DNA of 64,000 bases from NCBI RefSeq assembly GCF_023701695.1, contig NZ_JAJOZC010000001.1, forward strand, positions 6,385,894 through 6,449,893. Direction: 5' to 3'. The position numbers were made by a program, and so were the translations under genes. The notes beneath the pieces are model-generated. The model was not told where the DNA came from, did no database searches, and saw only the letters and a program-made list of their open reading frames with translations. Numbering within the stretch: the first letter of the stretch is position 1; each line of letters begins with the position of its first letter. Positions 1 to 9,254 of this stretch are shown here, piece after piece. Origin of the DNA: Streptomyces sp. RKAG290. GTDB lineage: Bacteria > Actinomycetota > Actinomycetes > Streptomycetales > Streptomycetaceae.

Positions 1-656
1 CCCTGGTCACCCTCGCCCACGAGATGCGCTACCCCGACATCTCCTCCCTCTACGCCGCGATCGGTGAGGGGCACGTCGCGGCGGCCGGCGTCGTGCAGAA
101 GCTGGTCCAGGCGCTCGGCGGCGAGGACGCGGCCAACGAGGACCTGGCGGAGAGCTCCCCGCCCTCGCACGGGCGCAACAAGCGCCGTGCCAAGGCGGAT
201 CCGGGCGTCGTCGTCAAGGGTGTCGAGGACGTCTGGGTCAAGCTGGCCCGCTGCTGCACGCCGGTCCCCGGCGACCCGATCATCGGCTTCGTGACCCGGG
301 GCAGCGGGGTCTCCGTACACCGCGCGGACTGCGTGAACGTCGACTCGCTCTCGCAGCAGCCGGAGCGGATCCTGGAGGTCGAGTGGGCGCCCACCCAGTC
401 CTCGGTCTTCCTGGTCGCCATCCAGGTCGAGGCACTGGACCGTTCCAGGCTCCTCTCGGACGTCACACGCATCCTGTCCGACCAGCACGTCAACATCCTG
501 TCCGCGGCCGTACAGACCTCGCGTGACCGGGTGGCGACCTCGCGCTTCACCTTCGAGATGGGCGATCCGAAGCACCTGGGTCACGTCCTGAAGGCCGTAC
601 GCGGCGTGGAGGGCGTCTACGACGTCTACCGGGTGACCTCGGCCCGCAGGCCCTGA
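1..656 (+). CDS. relA: RelA/SpoT (p)ppGpp synthetase/hydrolase, C-terminal part only
   Basis: The reading frame is open from the left edge of the window (codons from base 3) to the TGA at 654-656, so only about 217 C-terminal residues are present. The catalytic hydrolase and synthetase domains lie outside. What is visible is the regulatory end: a Cys-Cys motif (LARCCTPVPGD) followed by IIGFVTRG and a conserved H-R-A-D-C, typical of the zinc-finger/RIS domain, then a final ACT domain starting near VFLVAIQVEA. In this family these parts bind the ribosome and control ppGpp synthesis during amino acid starvation. A perfect inverted repeat follows the stop at once. The assignment is firm from domain order; the total length cannot be judged. 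Confidence 0.93.
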   Translation, partial: LVTLAHEMRYPDISSLYAAIGEGHVAAAGVVQKLVQALGGEDAANEDLAESSPPSHGRNKRRAKADPGVVVKGVEDVWVKLARCCTPVPGDPIIGFVTRGSGVSVHRADCVNVDSLSQQPERILEVEWAPTQSSVFLVAIQVEALDRSRLLSDVTRILSDQHVNILSAAVQTSRDRVATSRFTFEMGDPKHLGHVLKAVRGVEGVYDVYRVTSARRP

Positions 657-658
657 CA

Positions 659-709
659 GGCAAGCAGAGAGGGCCCTCCGTCACTGACGGAGGGCCCTCT
701 CTGCTTGCC
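659..709. terminator. Bidirectional intrinsic terminator between relA and the DUF349 gene
   Basis: A perfect 25-bp inverted repeat (659-683 against 685-709) surrounds a single central base. It sits 2 bases after the relA stop and 23 bases before the 3' end of the convergent DUF349 gene, so it can serve both. There is no long T tract, as is common in Streptomyces. Confidence 0.85.
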
Positions 710-732
710 GACCGGTGCGGCGGCCCGGGTGG

Positions 733-1962
733 TCAGCCGCCGAACTCCTCCAGGCCCTTCAGCGCCTGGTCCAGCAGGGCCTGCCGGCCCTCCAGCTCAC
801 GGGCGAGCTTGTCCGCACGGGCGTTGTTGCCCGAGGCGCGGGCCGTGTCGATCTGCGTACGCAGCTTGTCCACGGCGGACTGGAGCTGGCCGGTCAGACC
901 CGCAGCACGCGCACGTGCCTCCGGGTTGGTCCGGCGCCACTCCGACTCCTCGGCCTCCTGGAGCGCCCGCTCCACCGCCTGCATCCGCCCCTCGACCTTC
1001 GGGCGGGCGTCACGCGGCACGTGGCCGATGGCTTCCCAGCGCTCGTTGAGGGCCCGGAACGCGGCCCTGGAGGCCTTCAGGTCCTTCACCGGCACCAGCT
1101 TCTCGGCCTCGAGGGCGAGCTCCTCCTTGAGCGTGAGGTTCTCGCCCTGCTCCGCGTCCCGCTCGGCGAAGACCCCGCTGCGGGCCGCGAAGAACACGTC
1201 CTGAGCACCGCGGAAACGGTTCCACAGGTCGTCCTCGGCCTCGCGCTGGGCGCGGCCCGCCGCCTTCCACTCCGTCATCAGGTCGCGGTAACGGGCAGCC
1301 GTCGTACCCCAGTCCGTGGAGCCGGACAGCGACTCGGCCTCGACGACCAGCTTCTCCTTGGCCTTGCGGGCCTCCTCGCGCTGGGCGTCCAGCGAGGCGA
1401 AGTGGGCCTTGCGGCGCTTGGAGAACGCCGAGCGGGCGTGCGAGAAGCGGTGCCACAGCTCGTCGTCGGACTTGCGGTCGAGCCGCGGCAGGCCCTTCCA
1501 CGTGTCGACGAGCGCACGCAGCCGCTCGCCCGCGGAGCGCCACTGCTCGCTCTGCGCCAGCTCCTCGGCCTCGACGACCAGCGCCTCCTTGGCGTGCTTC
1601 GCCTCGTCGGTCTGCTTCGCCTTCTGCGCCTTGCGCTCCTCGCGCCGCGAGTCGACCGTCGCCACCAGGGCGTCCAGCCGCTTGCGCAGCGCGTCGAGGT
1701 CACCGACGGCGTGATGCTCGTCGACCTGCGCACGCAGATGCTCGATGGCGGTCGTCGCGTCCTTCGCGGACAGATCGGTGGTCTTCACCCGCCGCTCGAG
1801 GAGGCCGATCTCGACGACAATGCCCTCGTACTTGCGCTCGAAGTAGGCCAGGGCCTCCGCCGGAGAACCGGCCTGCCACGATCCGACGACCTGCTCGCCG
1901 TCGGCTGTACGCACGTACACGGTGCCCGTCTCATCGACACGGCCCCACGGGTCGCTGCTCAC
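733..1962 (-). CDS. DUF349 domain-containing protein
   Basis: A 409-residue, highly charged, mostly helical protein made of repeated DUF349 units with a recurring pattern of aromatic residues and E/A/R-rich helices (for example LWNRFRGAQ, LWHRFSHAR). A short N-terminal beta segment (GTVYVRTADGEQVVG) precedes them. The start is taken at GTG 1962 because GGAGGAGG lies about 5 bases upstream on the minus strand; the frame is open further upstream but that part has no coding character. The molecular role of DUF349 proteins is not established. The gene is convergent with relA and shares its terminator. Confidence 0.88.
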   Translation of the reverse strand: MSSDPWGRVDETGTVYVRTADGEQVVGSWQAGSPAEALAYFERKYEGIVVEIGLLERRVKTTDLSAKDATTAIEHLRAQVDEHHAVGDLDALRKRLDALVATVDSRREERKAQKAKQTDEAKHAKEALVVEAEELAQSEQWRSAGERLRALVDTWKGLPRLDRKSDDELWHRFSHARSAFSKRRKAHFASLDAQREEARKAKEKLVVEAESLSGSTDWGTTAARYRDLMTEWKAAGRAQREAEDDLWNRFRGAQDVFFAARSGVFAERDAEQGENLTLKEELALEAEKLVPVKDLKASRAAFRALNERWEAIGHVPRDARPKVEGRMQAVERALQEAEESEWRRTNPEARARAAGLTGQLQSAVDKLRTQIDTARASGNNARADKLARELEGRQALLDQALKGLEEFGG

Positions 1963-2161
1963 AGCGCCTCCTCCACCTGATGCCCGCGAGAGGGTTCGCC
2001 CCCCTGGCATCGTCCACAGTTTCCTGGGGCGGGCAGCGCCCGCCCTGCACAACGCCAATCTAGGCGACGGGCCACCCGGCTGTCCGCACTCCGCGCGGCC
2101 GAAATTATCCGGCCCGCGCCCGGTGCCTGTGTCGTGCGGACCATGCCGGGGCCCGTCGGGC

Positions 2162-2950
2162 TCACGCCTTGTCGACGGCAGCCTTCGAGATGTTCACGGC
2201 CTTCTTCGGCGCACCGTCGGCGGCGCCGCCGGTCACGCCCGCCTTGCCGATTGCCTCGACGGCCTTCAGTGAGGCGCCGTCCATCGTGCCGAACGGCGTG
2301 TAGGTGGGCGGCAGTTTGCTGTCCTTGTAGACCAGGAAGAACTGGCTGCCGCCGGTGTGCGCCTGGCCGGTGTTGGCCATCGCGACCGTGCCCGCGGGAT
2401 AGGTCACCGTGCCGTCCTTGCCCGCCTTGCCCAGCGCGGTCAGGTTCTCGTCCGGGATCGTGTAGCCGGGACCGCCGGTGCCGTCACCCTTGGGATCGCC
2501 GCACTGCAGGACGAAAATACCCTGCGTGGTCAGCCGGTGACACTTCGTACCGTCGAAGAAGCCCTTGTCCGCGAGCGACTTGAAGGAGTTCGCGGTGTGC
2601 GGGGTCTTCGCCGGGTCCATCGTGAACGCTATGCCGCCCTGGCTCGTCTTGAGCGACAGGGTGTACTTCGCCTTCTTGTCGATCTTCATCGCGGGCTCGG
2701 GGGCGCTCTTCTCGCTCGCCGAGGGCGATGCCGACGGGCTCTGGCTCGCGGCCGCGTCGGTCGTGCTCTTCTTGTCGTCGTCGCCGGTGGCGAGGTACGC
2801 GGCGCCGCCGATGACGGCCACCACGGCCACCGCGGAGGCGATGATGACCGTCAGCCGCCGCGTGCGGTGGCGGGCCTCCTCCCGGCGCTGCTGCTGCCGC
2901 TCGAACTTCTCCCTGGCGAGCTGCCGCCGCCGCTGATCGCTGCTGACCAC
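2162..2950 (-). CDS. Membrane-anchored cyclophilin-type peptidyl-prolyl isomerase
   Basis: 262 residues. The N-terminus is basic and cytoplasmic (R/Q-rich, residues 1-32), followed by one membrane segment (about 33-55), a Ser/Pro/Ala-rich linker (60-90), and a cyclophilin domain to the end. Cyclophilin signatures are visible: TPHTANSF, CHRL, the glutamine of FVLQCGDP, GDGTGGPGY and GGSQFFLVY. The domain faces outside the cell and would catalyse prolyl cis-trans isomerisation of secreted proteins; some active-site positions differ from the canonical family. GTG 2950 is chosen because AAGGAG lies 8 bases upstream. It is divergent from the MBL hydrolase gene. Confidence 0.9.
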   Translation of the reverse strand: MVSSDQRRRQLAREKFERQQQRREEARHRTRRLTVIIASAVAVVAVIGGAAYLATGDDDKKSTTDAAASQSPSASPSASEKSAPEPAMKIDKKAKYTLSLKTSQGGIAFTMDPAKTPHTANSFKSLADKGFFDGTKCHRLTTQGIFVLQCGDPKGDGTGGPGYTIPDENLTALGKAGKDGTVTYPAGTVAMANTGQAHTGGSQFFLVYKDSKLPPTYTPFGTMDGASLKAVEAIGKAGVTGGAADGAPKKAVNISKAAVDKA

Positions 2951-3098
2951 CGGGTGATCTCCTTGTACGTCGTGTGATCGGGCCTGAGTTGCCCCGTACC
3001 GTATATGGGTTAGCTGTGGAATGAGGAGCGCCGGTAGGCTCTGAACTGCTGCGACCTCGCAGCGGCAATCCCTCGTCGGACGACTTTTAAGGACGATC

Positions 3099-3785
3099 GT
3101 GCTCATTGCCGGGTTCCCCGCCGGGGCCTGGGGGACCAACTGTTACCTGGTCGCCCCCGCCGCAGGTGAGGAGTGCGTGATCATCGACCCGGGCCATCAG
3201 GCCACGTCCGGGGTCGAGGAAGCGCTGAAGAAGCATCGGCTGAAGCCCGTCGCCGTCGTGCTCACCCACGGCCACATCGACCATGTCGCCTCGGTCGTCC
3301 CGGTGTGCGGCGCGCACGACGTCCCTGCCTGGATCCACCCGGAGGACCGCTACATGATGAGCGACCCGGAGAAGGCCCTCGGCCGCTCCATCGGGATGCC
3401 GCTCATGGGCGAGCTGACGGTGGGGGAACCGGACGACGTCAAGGAGCTCACCGACGGCGCCCGGCTGATGCTGGCCGGTCTGGAGTTCGGCGTCTCGCAT
3501 GCGCCCGGCCATACCAAGGGGTCGGTGACGTTCAGGATGCCCGAGGCCGCGGATGTTCCGCAGGTCCTCTTCTCGGGCGACCTGCTCTTCGCCGGCTCCG
3601 TCGGACGCACCGACCTGCCCGGCGGCGACCACACCGAGCTGCTCGAGTCGCTGGCCCGTGTGTGCCTGCCGCTCGACGACTCGACCGTGGTGCTGTCCGG
3701 CCACGGCCCCCAGACGACCATCGGACGCGAGCGCGCCACCAATCCGTATCTGCACGGTATGGACGCGCCCCGACGAGGAATGTGA
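3099..3785 (+). CDS. MBL-fold metallo-hydrolase (glyoxalase II-like)
   Basis: 228 residues with the metallo-beta-lactamase fold. The metal-binding motif THGHIDH is at residues 56-62. Further ligands are seen in HAPGHTKGS, the FSGDLLF segment and the late SGHGP. This group resembles hydroxyacylglutathione hydrolase, but Streptomyces makes mycothiol instead of glutathione, so the substrate may be a different thioester. The GTG start has AAGGA 5 bases upstream. hisS begins 12 bases after the stop, so the two are probably co-transcribed. Confidence 0.88.
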   Translation: MLIAGFPAGAWGTNCYLVAPAAGEECVIIDPGHQATSGVEEALKKHRLKPVAVVLTHGHIDHVASVVPVCGAHDVPAWIHPEDRYMMSDPEKALGRSIGMPLMGELTVGEPDDVKELTDGARLMLAGLEFGVSHAPGHTKGSVTFRMPEAADVPQVLFSGDLLFAGSVGRTDLPGGDHTELLESLARVCLPLDDSTVVLSGHGPQTTIGRERATNPYLHGMDAPRRGM

Positions 3786-3797
3786 CGAGAGCGAATC

Positions 3798-5060
3798 GTG
3801 AGCACCTTCAAGGCCCCCAAGGGCACGTACGACCTGACCCCGCCCGACTCCGCGAAGTACCTCGCGGTGCGTGAGGCGATCTCCGCACCGCTGAAGAACT
3901 CCGGCTACGGCTACATCGAGACCCCCGGCTTCGAGGACGTGGCCCTCTTCTCCCGAGGCGTCGGCGAGTCCACCGACATCGTGAGCAAGGAGATGTACAC
4001 CCTCACCACCAAGGGCGGCTCCAAGCTCGCGCTGCGCCCCGAGGGCACCGCTTCCGTGCTCCGCGCGGCCCTGGAGGCCAACCTCCACAAGCTCGGCAAC
4101 CTGCCGGTGAAGCTCTGGTACTCCGGTTCGTACTACCGGTACGAGCGCCCGCAGAAGGGCCGCTACCGCCACTTCTCGCAGGTCGGTGCCGAGGCCATCG
4201 GCGCCGAGGACCCGGCGCTGGACGCCGAACTGATCATCCTGGCCGACCAGGCGTACCGCACCCTGGGCCTGCGCCAGTTCCGCATCCTGCTGAACTCGCT
4301 GGGGGACAAGGAGTGCCGGCCCGTCTACCGCGACGCGCTCCAGGGCTTCCTGCGCGAGCTCGACCTGGACGACGACACCCGGCGCCGCATCGAGATCAAC
4401 CCGCTCCGGGTCCTCGACGACAAGCGCGCCGAGGTCCAGAAGCAGCTGACCGGCGCGCCGGTGCTCCGCGACTACCTCTGCGACGCCTGCAAGGCGTACC
4501 ACGAGGAGGTGCGGGACCTGCTCAACGCCGCCGGTGTGGTGTACGAGGACGACGAGCGGCTCGTCCGAGGCCTCGACTACTACACCCGCACCACCTTCGA
4601 GTTCGTCCACGACGGACTGGGCTCGCAGTCGGCGGTGGGCGGCGGCGGCCGGTACGACGGCCTGTCCGAGATGATCGGTGGCCCGGCGCTCCCGTCGGTG
4701 GGCTGGGCGCTCGGCGTGGACCGCACGGTGCTCGCCCTGGAGGCGGAGGGCATCGAGCTCGAACTGCCCTCGACCACCAGTGTCTTCGCCGTACCGCTCG
4801 GCGAGGAGGCGCGGCGCAAGCTGTTCGGTGTCGTCACACAGCTGCGCCGCGAAGGCATTGCCGCGGACTTCGCGTTCGGCGGCCGAGGCCTGAAGGGCGC
4901 GATGAAGAGCGCCAACCGGTCGGGTGCGCGGTTCACCGTCGTGGCCGGCGAACGCGACCTGGCCGAGGGCGTCGTACAGCTCAAGGACATGGAGTCCGGC
5001 GAGCAGACGGCCGTGCCCCTGGCCGAGGTGACCGAGACGATCCGGACGCGCCTCGCGTAG
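3798..5060 (+). CDS. hisS: Histidyl-tRNA synthetase
   Basis: A 420-residue class II aminoacyl-tRNA synthetase that charges tRNA-His. The N-terminal KAPKGTYDLTP, class II motif 2 (YSGSYYRYERPQKGRYR), the histidine-specific LVRGLDYYTRTTFEF segment, motif 3 (GGRYDGL to ALGVDR), and a C-terminal anticodon-binding domain are all visible. Length is normal. The GTG start directly follows the MBL hydrolase gene, and a G+C-rich hairpin follows the stop. Confidence 0.97.
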   Translation: MSTFKAPKGTYDLTPPDSAKYLAVREAISAPLKNSGYGYIETPGFEDVALFSRGVGESTDIVSKEMYTLTTKGGSKLALRPEGTASVLRAALEANLHKLGNLPVKLWYSGSYYRYERPQKGRYRHFSQVGAEAIGAEDPALDAELIILADQAYRTLGLRQFRILLNSLGDKECRPVYRDALQGFLRELDLDDDTRRRIEINPLRVLDDKRAEVQKQLTGAPVLRDYLCDACKAYHEEVRDLLNAAGVVYEDDERLVRGLDYYTRTTFEFVHDGLGSQSAVGGGGRYDGLSEMIGGPALPSVGWALGVDRTVLALEAEGIELELPSTTSVFAVPLGEEARRKLFGVVTQLRREGIAADFAFGGRGLKGAMKSANRSGARFTVVAGERDLAEGVVQLKDMESGEQTAVPLAEVTETIRTRLA

Positions 5061-5068
5061 TTCCCACA

Positions 5069-5108
5069 CCGGTCACGGGCGGGCGGTACTCCGGCCGCCC
5101 GCGACCGG
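5069..5108 (+). terminator. Probable hisS terminator
   Basis: CCGGTC-A-CGGGCGG (5069-5082) pairs with CCGCCCG-C-GACCGG (5095-5108), giving a 13-bp paired stem with one internal mismatch. It starts 9 bases after the hisS stop and has no T tract. Confidence 0.5.
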
Positions 5109-5583
5109 CGGGCCGGCCGGCGGGTGGTGAACCGCTCGCCCGCCAGGCGGGTTCGCCCTCCCGTACCGTCAACCCGACGGCTGCGGATTCATCCTGCCGG
5201 ACGGTTCCGGTCCGGGAGCGGCAGCGGCGGCCGGAGCCCGGCGCAGGACGAGCCGGTCCTCTCGTGAGAGCTGCGACAGCCCTGCCCGGTCTGCGCGGTC
5301 GCGCGCCTGCCGGCCTCGCACGGTCCGCGGATTCCGCACCCCGGTCAGGCGGGACCCCCAGGTCCGGGCCTTCGGGCGGGGAAGATTCGCCGTCCCGCCG
5401 GCGCGGACCACGTACGCCGGCCGCCGGTTGCCCCGAGTCTCCGAGCGTCTGTTCCGGCCCGGCGTTCCCCGCCGTGAGCGCACGAATCCTGGCCGCATCT
5501 TTATGTTCATCGAACGGAAGACCGGCGGGAGGGTACGGCACAATGACCGTGCCCAGCAGGCTACTCACTGACGGAACGGCGAT
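5109..5583. other. Intergenic region hisS-VKOR, no gene seen
   Basis: About 475 bases with no reading frame that shows homology or a ribosome-binding site. The frames open here are unstructured R/P/G-rich shadows. The stretch near 5495-5580 is less G+C-rich and must hold the VKOR promoter, but I could not pick a convincing -35/-10 pair. Confidence 0.5.
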
Positions 5584-6219
5584 ATGACGACTGCAGCGGT
5601 TGACCATCCCTCCTCCGACCAGGACGAGGACGGCGGGAAGAGGACCATCGGCGGCAGTCGCGCGTTCGCACTGCTGCTGGTGATCACGGGCGCTGCCGGA
5701 CTCCTTGCCGCGTGGGTCATCACGATCGACAAGTTCAAGCTGCTCGAGGACCCCAACTTCACCCCGGGCTGCAGTCTCAACCCGGTGGTGGCCTGCGGCA
5801 ACATCATGAAGAGCGAGCAGGCGGCCGCCTTCGGCTTCCCCAACCCGATGCTCGGACTGGTCACCTACTCCGTGATCATCGGCATCGGTCTGGCGCTGCT
5901 CGCCGGGGCCCGCTTCCGCACCTGGTACTGGCTGGGGATGAACGCGGGCACCCTGTTCGGTGTCGGATTCTGCACCTGGCTCCAGTACCAGTCGCTGTAC
6001 AGCATCAACTCGCTGTGCCTGTGGTGCTGCCTGGCCTGGGTCGCCACGATCTTCATGTTCTGCTACGTCACCACGCACAACATCAAGCACCGGATCGTGC
6101 CTGCGCCGAACTGGCTGCGCAACGGCCTGATCGAGTTCCACTGGGTGCCGCCGGTCCTGTGGATCGGCATCATCGGCATGCTGATCCTTACCCGCTGGTG
6201 GGACTTCTGGACCAGCTGA
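5584..6219 (+). CDS. Vitamin K epoxide reductase (VKOR) family protein
   Basis: 211 residues, with about five membrane segments (roughly 28-48, 92-110, 118-138, 142-164 and 187-207). The redox pair C145-L-W-C148 is present, and the loop cysteines C63 and C71 lie in the segment after the first helix. Bacterial VKORs reoxidise DsbA-like proteins with quinone, and so support disulfide formation in exported proteins in actinobacteria. No fused thioredoxin domain is present, so a separate partner is expected. GGAACGG upstream of the ATG is a possible ribosome-binding site. Confidence 0.92.
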   Translation: MTTAAVDHPSSDQDEDGGKRTIGGSRAFALLLVITGAAGLLAAWVITIDKFKLLEDPNFTPGCSLNPVVACGNIMKSEQAAAFGFPNPMLGLVTYSVIIGIGLALLAGARFRTWYWLGMNAGTLFGVGFCTWLQYQSLYSINSLCLWCCLAWVATIFMFCYVTTHNIKHRIVPAPNWLRNGLIEFHWVPPVLWIGIIGMLILTRWWDFWTS

Positions 6220-6290
6220 GCGGCCCTCGGCCGCCGTGGCCGCACCGGGGCCAGGCAGGGATGTCAGTGCGGTGACATAGGCTTCAAATC

Positions 6291-7671
6291 GTGGAGCCCG
6301 ACCTCTTTACCGCAGCCGCCGAAGACCGCCAGGAGAAGGACCCGTCCAGCAGCCCCCTGGCTGTCCGGATGCGTCCGCGTACCCTCGACGAGGTCGTCGG
6401 CCAGCAGCATCTGCTCAAGGCGGGCTCTCCGCTGCGCCGTCTCGTCGGCGAGGGCAGCGGGGACCTGCGGGTCCCTCGTCGGTGATCCTCTGGGGACCGC
6501 CCGGCATCGGGAAGACGACTCTGGCGTACGTGGTCAGCAAGGCCACCAACAAGCGCTTCGTCGAGCTCTCCGCGATCACCGCGGGGGTCAAGGAAGTGCG
6601 CGCGGTCATCGAGGGCGCCCGCCGTGCCACCGGTGGCTACGGGAAGGAAACCGTCCTCTTCCTGGACGAGATCCACCGGTTCTCCAAGGCCCAGCAGGAT
6701 TCGCTGCTCCCGGCCGTCGAGAACCGCTGGGTGACGCTGATCGCGGCCACCACGGAGAATCCGTACTTCTCGATCATCTCCCCGCTGCTCTCGCGTTCGC
6801 TGCTGCTGACGCTGGAGTCGCTGACCGACGACGACCTGCGCGGTCTGCTGCACCGCGCCCTGGGCGACGAGCGCGGACTCGGCGGCGCGGTGACGCTGCC
6901 CGGGGACGCCGAGGAGCACCTGCTGCGCATCGCGGGGGCGACGCGCGCCGTGCGCTGACGGCGCTCGAGGCCGCGGCCGGTGCGGCGCTGTCCAAGAAGG
7001 AGAAGGAGATCACCCTCCAGACCCTGGAGGAGACCGTCGACCGCGCGGCCGTGAAGTACGACCGGGACGGCGACCAGCACTACGACGTGGCGAGCGCGCT
7101 GATCAAGTCGATCCGGGGCTCGGACGTCGATGCCGCGCTGCACTACCTGGCCCGCATGATCGAGGCGGGGGAGGACCCCCGGTTCATCGCCCGGCGGCTG
7201 ATGATCTCGGCCAGCGAGGACATCGGACTCGCCGACCCCACGGCGCTGCCGATCGCGGTCGCGGCGGCCCAGGCGGTCGCGATGATCGGTTTCCCGGAGG
7301 CGGCGCTCACGCTCAGCCACGCCACGATCGCGCTGGCGCTCGCCCCCAAGTCCAACGCGGCGACGCTGGCGATCTCCGCCGCTCAGGAGGACGTGCGCAA
7401 GGGCCTGGCGGGCCCGGTCCCGGCCCATCTGCGCGACGGCCATTACAAGGGGGCCGCCAAGCTGGGCCACGCCCAGGGCTACGTCTACCCGCACGACGTC
7501 CCCGGCGGTATCGCCGCTCAGCAGTACGCCCCCGACGCGGTCCGCGACAAGCGGTACTACCAGCCCACCCGCTACGGCGCCGAAGCGCGCTACGCGGACG
7601 TGGCCGACCGGGTCCGCGAGCGGCTCGGCCGCACGGACACCGAAGGCGATGCGGCTCCGTCCGGGGACTGA
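6291..7671 (+). pseudogene. rarA: Replication-associated recombination protein A, frameshifted twice
   Basis: The protein is a complete RarA/MgsA-type AAA+ ATPase spread over three frames: 6291 to about 6462, then to about 6938, then to 7671. The first break is in GGGG 6459-6462 (restoring one G gives GEGSGGPAGPSSVILWGPPG). The second is in GGGGG 6934-6938 (restoring one G gives IAGGDARRALTALEAAAG). Walker A reads GPPGIGKTT and Walker B LFLDEIHRF; the C-terminal lid and tetramerisation part is complete. RarA acts at stalled replication forks. The GTG at 6291 lacks a Shine-Dalgarno, and TAGGCT ends 7 bases upstream, so the mRNA may be leaderless. Both breaks are one-base losses in G runs, so sequencing error is likely. 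Confidence 0.88.
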
Positions 7672-7731
7672 CGCCGCGCGGAGATCCACCGGGGATCACG
7701 GCACAGCCCGCAGGGACCTCCTGGCCCCGCT

Positions 7732-8565
7732 TCAGTGCGCGGCCGCCTCGAAGAGCGTGTGCATCGCATGGCGCAGCTCGACGACGTCGCGCACCGGCTC
7801 GGGGAACTCGAAGCGGGCGTCGAAGCATCCGCCGTCCCGCTCGCACAGACGCACCCGCAGGCCGAGTCGGTCCAGCGCGACCGGTACGACAGCCGGCCGG
7901 TGCGCCGCGCAGTCGGCAGCGGCCCGTTCACCGAGCAGTCCGCAGAGCGTTCCCAGCTGTTCCCCGTGTGCCGCGTGCAGGTGCTGGAGCAGCTCCGCCT
8001 CGTGGCCGACGAGCGGGTCGGCGGCCGCGTCCCGGAATTCTTCCGGCTCGACGGCCTGTGCGCCCCACAGATCGTCCACGTACGCCTCACCCGTCTCCAG
8101 CCGCAGCAGCATCCGGCCGGGCCCCGCCATTCCGGGTACGGAGGTGAGCCAGCCGCTGACGCGGGCCCTGCCCCGGATACGGTGCGGTACGGAGACCGGG
8201 GCGACGTCCGTGATCTCCAGCACAGCCGTCAGCTCGTCGTCCTGGGCGTGCGTCGCGGCCCGTACGGCCGGGGAGTCAGCGGGGAATTCGAGGAAGAGAT
8301 CCCCGTCGGGACCCACGCTGCGGGACAGTGGCATCAGCTGGTCCGAGCCCGCTGCGTCGAGCCCGGGGATAAGCAGTACCGCGGAGCAGGTACTCTGTAC
8401 GAGAGTTCGTGTGCGCTCGGCTGCTGACGGCATCCGAGTGTTTTCAAGCCCGCTGGGACGCGGCTGACCACGATCTGATCGGTCCTCCGTCGTATTGACG
8501 CCCTCAGGTGCGTCGACGCTGTCAGTGCTGTCCGTGACGTGTGTGGTGTTCCCAGGGCGAGACAT
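7732..8565 (-). CDS. DUF2470 domain-containing protein, probably iron-regulated
   Basis: 277 residues. The first 45 residues are low-complexity and polar. A split-barrel-like part follows (SAVLLIPGLDAAGSDQLMPL), and a C-terminal DUF2470 domain (about 185-275, with HAAHGEQL and LCERDGGCFDARFEFPEPV). DUF2470 is often found with heme-utilisation or FMN-binding split-barrel proteins. A good iron box lies directly upstream, so a role in heme or iron metabolism is a reasonable inference, though the reaction is unknown. AAGGAG lies 5-6 bases before the ATG. It is divergent from rpsD. Confidence 0.8.
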   Translation of the reverse strand: MSRPGNTTHVTDSTDSVDAPEGVNTTEDRSDRGQPRPSGLENTRMPSAAERTRTLVQSTCSAVLLIPGLDAAGSDQLMPLSRSVGPDGDLFLEFPADSPAVRAATHAQDDELTAVLEITDVAPVSVPHRIRGRARVSGWLTSVPGMAGPGRMLLRLETGEAYVDDLWGAQAVEPEEFRDAAADPLVGHEAELLQHLHAAHGEQLGTLCGLLGERAAADCAAHRPAVVPVALDRLGLRVRLCERDGGCFDARFEFPEPVRDVVELRHAMHTLFEAAAH

Positions 8566-8579
8566 GCGATCTCCTTGAG

Positions 8580-8598
8580 TAAGGTGAGCCTAACCTAA
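8580..8598 (-). promoter_or_regulatory. Iron box (DmdR/IdeR/DtxR-type operator)
   Basis: Read on the minus strand this 19-mer is TTAGGTTAGGCTCACCTTA. It matches the Streptomyces/actinobacterial iron-box pattern TTAGGTTAGGCTNACCTAA at nearly every position. It lies a few bases upstream of the DUF2470 ribosome-binding site, where a bound repressor would block transcription when iron is plentiful, and 24 bases upstream of the rpsD start on the other side. Confidence 0.8.
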
Positions 8599-8621
8599 CC
8601 TACAACGGAGGTCTGGAGAAC

Positions 8622-9236
8622 GTGCCTAATCAGTCGCGTCCCAAGGTCAAGAAGAGCCGCGCGCTCGGCATTGCGCTGACGCCGAAGGCCGTCAAGTACT
8701 TCGAGGCGCGCCCCTACCCGCCGGGCGAGCACGGTCGCGGCCGCAAGCAGAACTCGGACTACAAGGTCCGACTGCTGGAGAAGCAGCGTCTGCGCGCCCA
8801 GTACGACATCAGCGAGCGCCAGATGGCGCGTGCCTACGACCGCGCCAAGAAGGCCGAAGGCAAGACGGGCGAGGCGCTCGTCGTCGAGCTCGAGCGTCGC
8901 CTCGACGCCCTGGTCCTGCGTTCTGGCATCGCCAAGACGATCTACCAGGCCCGCCAGATGGTCGTGCACGGTCACATCGAGGTCGACGGCCACAAGGTGG
9001 ACAAGCCGTCCTTCCGTGTCCGTCCCGACAACATCGTGATGGTCCGCGAGCGCAGCCGCGACAAGCACCCCTTCCAGGTTGCCCGCGAGGGTGGTTACGA
9101 CACCGACGGTGAGACCCCGCGCTACCTGCAGGTGAACCTGAAGGCCCTGGCCTTCCGCCTTGACCGGGACCCGAACCGCAAGGAAATCCCCGTGATCTGC
9201 GACGAGCAGCTCGTCGTCGAGTACTACGCCCGCTGA
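8622..9236 (+). CDS. rpsD: 30S ribosomal protein S4
   Basis: 204 residues. It binds 16S rRNA early in small-subunit assembly. The N-terminal S4 domain (RPKVKKSRALG) lacks the four zinc cysteines of the classical form, so this is the cysteine-free type. The RNA-binding S4 fold covers about 94-155 (RRLDALVLRSG to VDGHKVDKPS). The GTG start has GGAG 3 bases upstream. It stands alone, away from other ribosomal protein genes, as in other Streptomyces. Confidence 0.97.
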   Translation: MPNQSRPKVKKSRALGIALTPKAVKYFEARPYPPGEHGRGRKQNSDYKVRLLEKQRLRAQYDISERQMARAYDRAKKAEGKTGEALVVELERRLDALVLRSGIAKTIYQARQMVVHGHIEVDGHKVDKPSFRVRPDNIVMVRERSRDKHPFQVAREGGYDTDGETPRYLQVNLKALAFRLDRDPNRKEIPVICDEQLVVEYYAR

Positions 9237-9254
9237 TCCAGGCGTAGTCGCTCC

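Noticed and set aside
3087..5069. Long open frame on the minus strand opposite hisS
   Set aside because: It mirrors the codons of the MBL hydrolase and hisS genes. The translation is V/G/H/D-rich without any known domain, as expected for the antisense of high-G+C genes.
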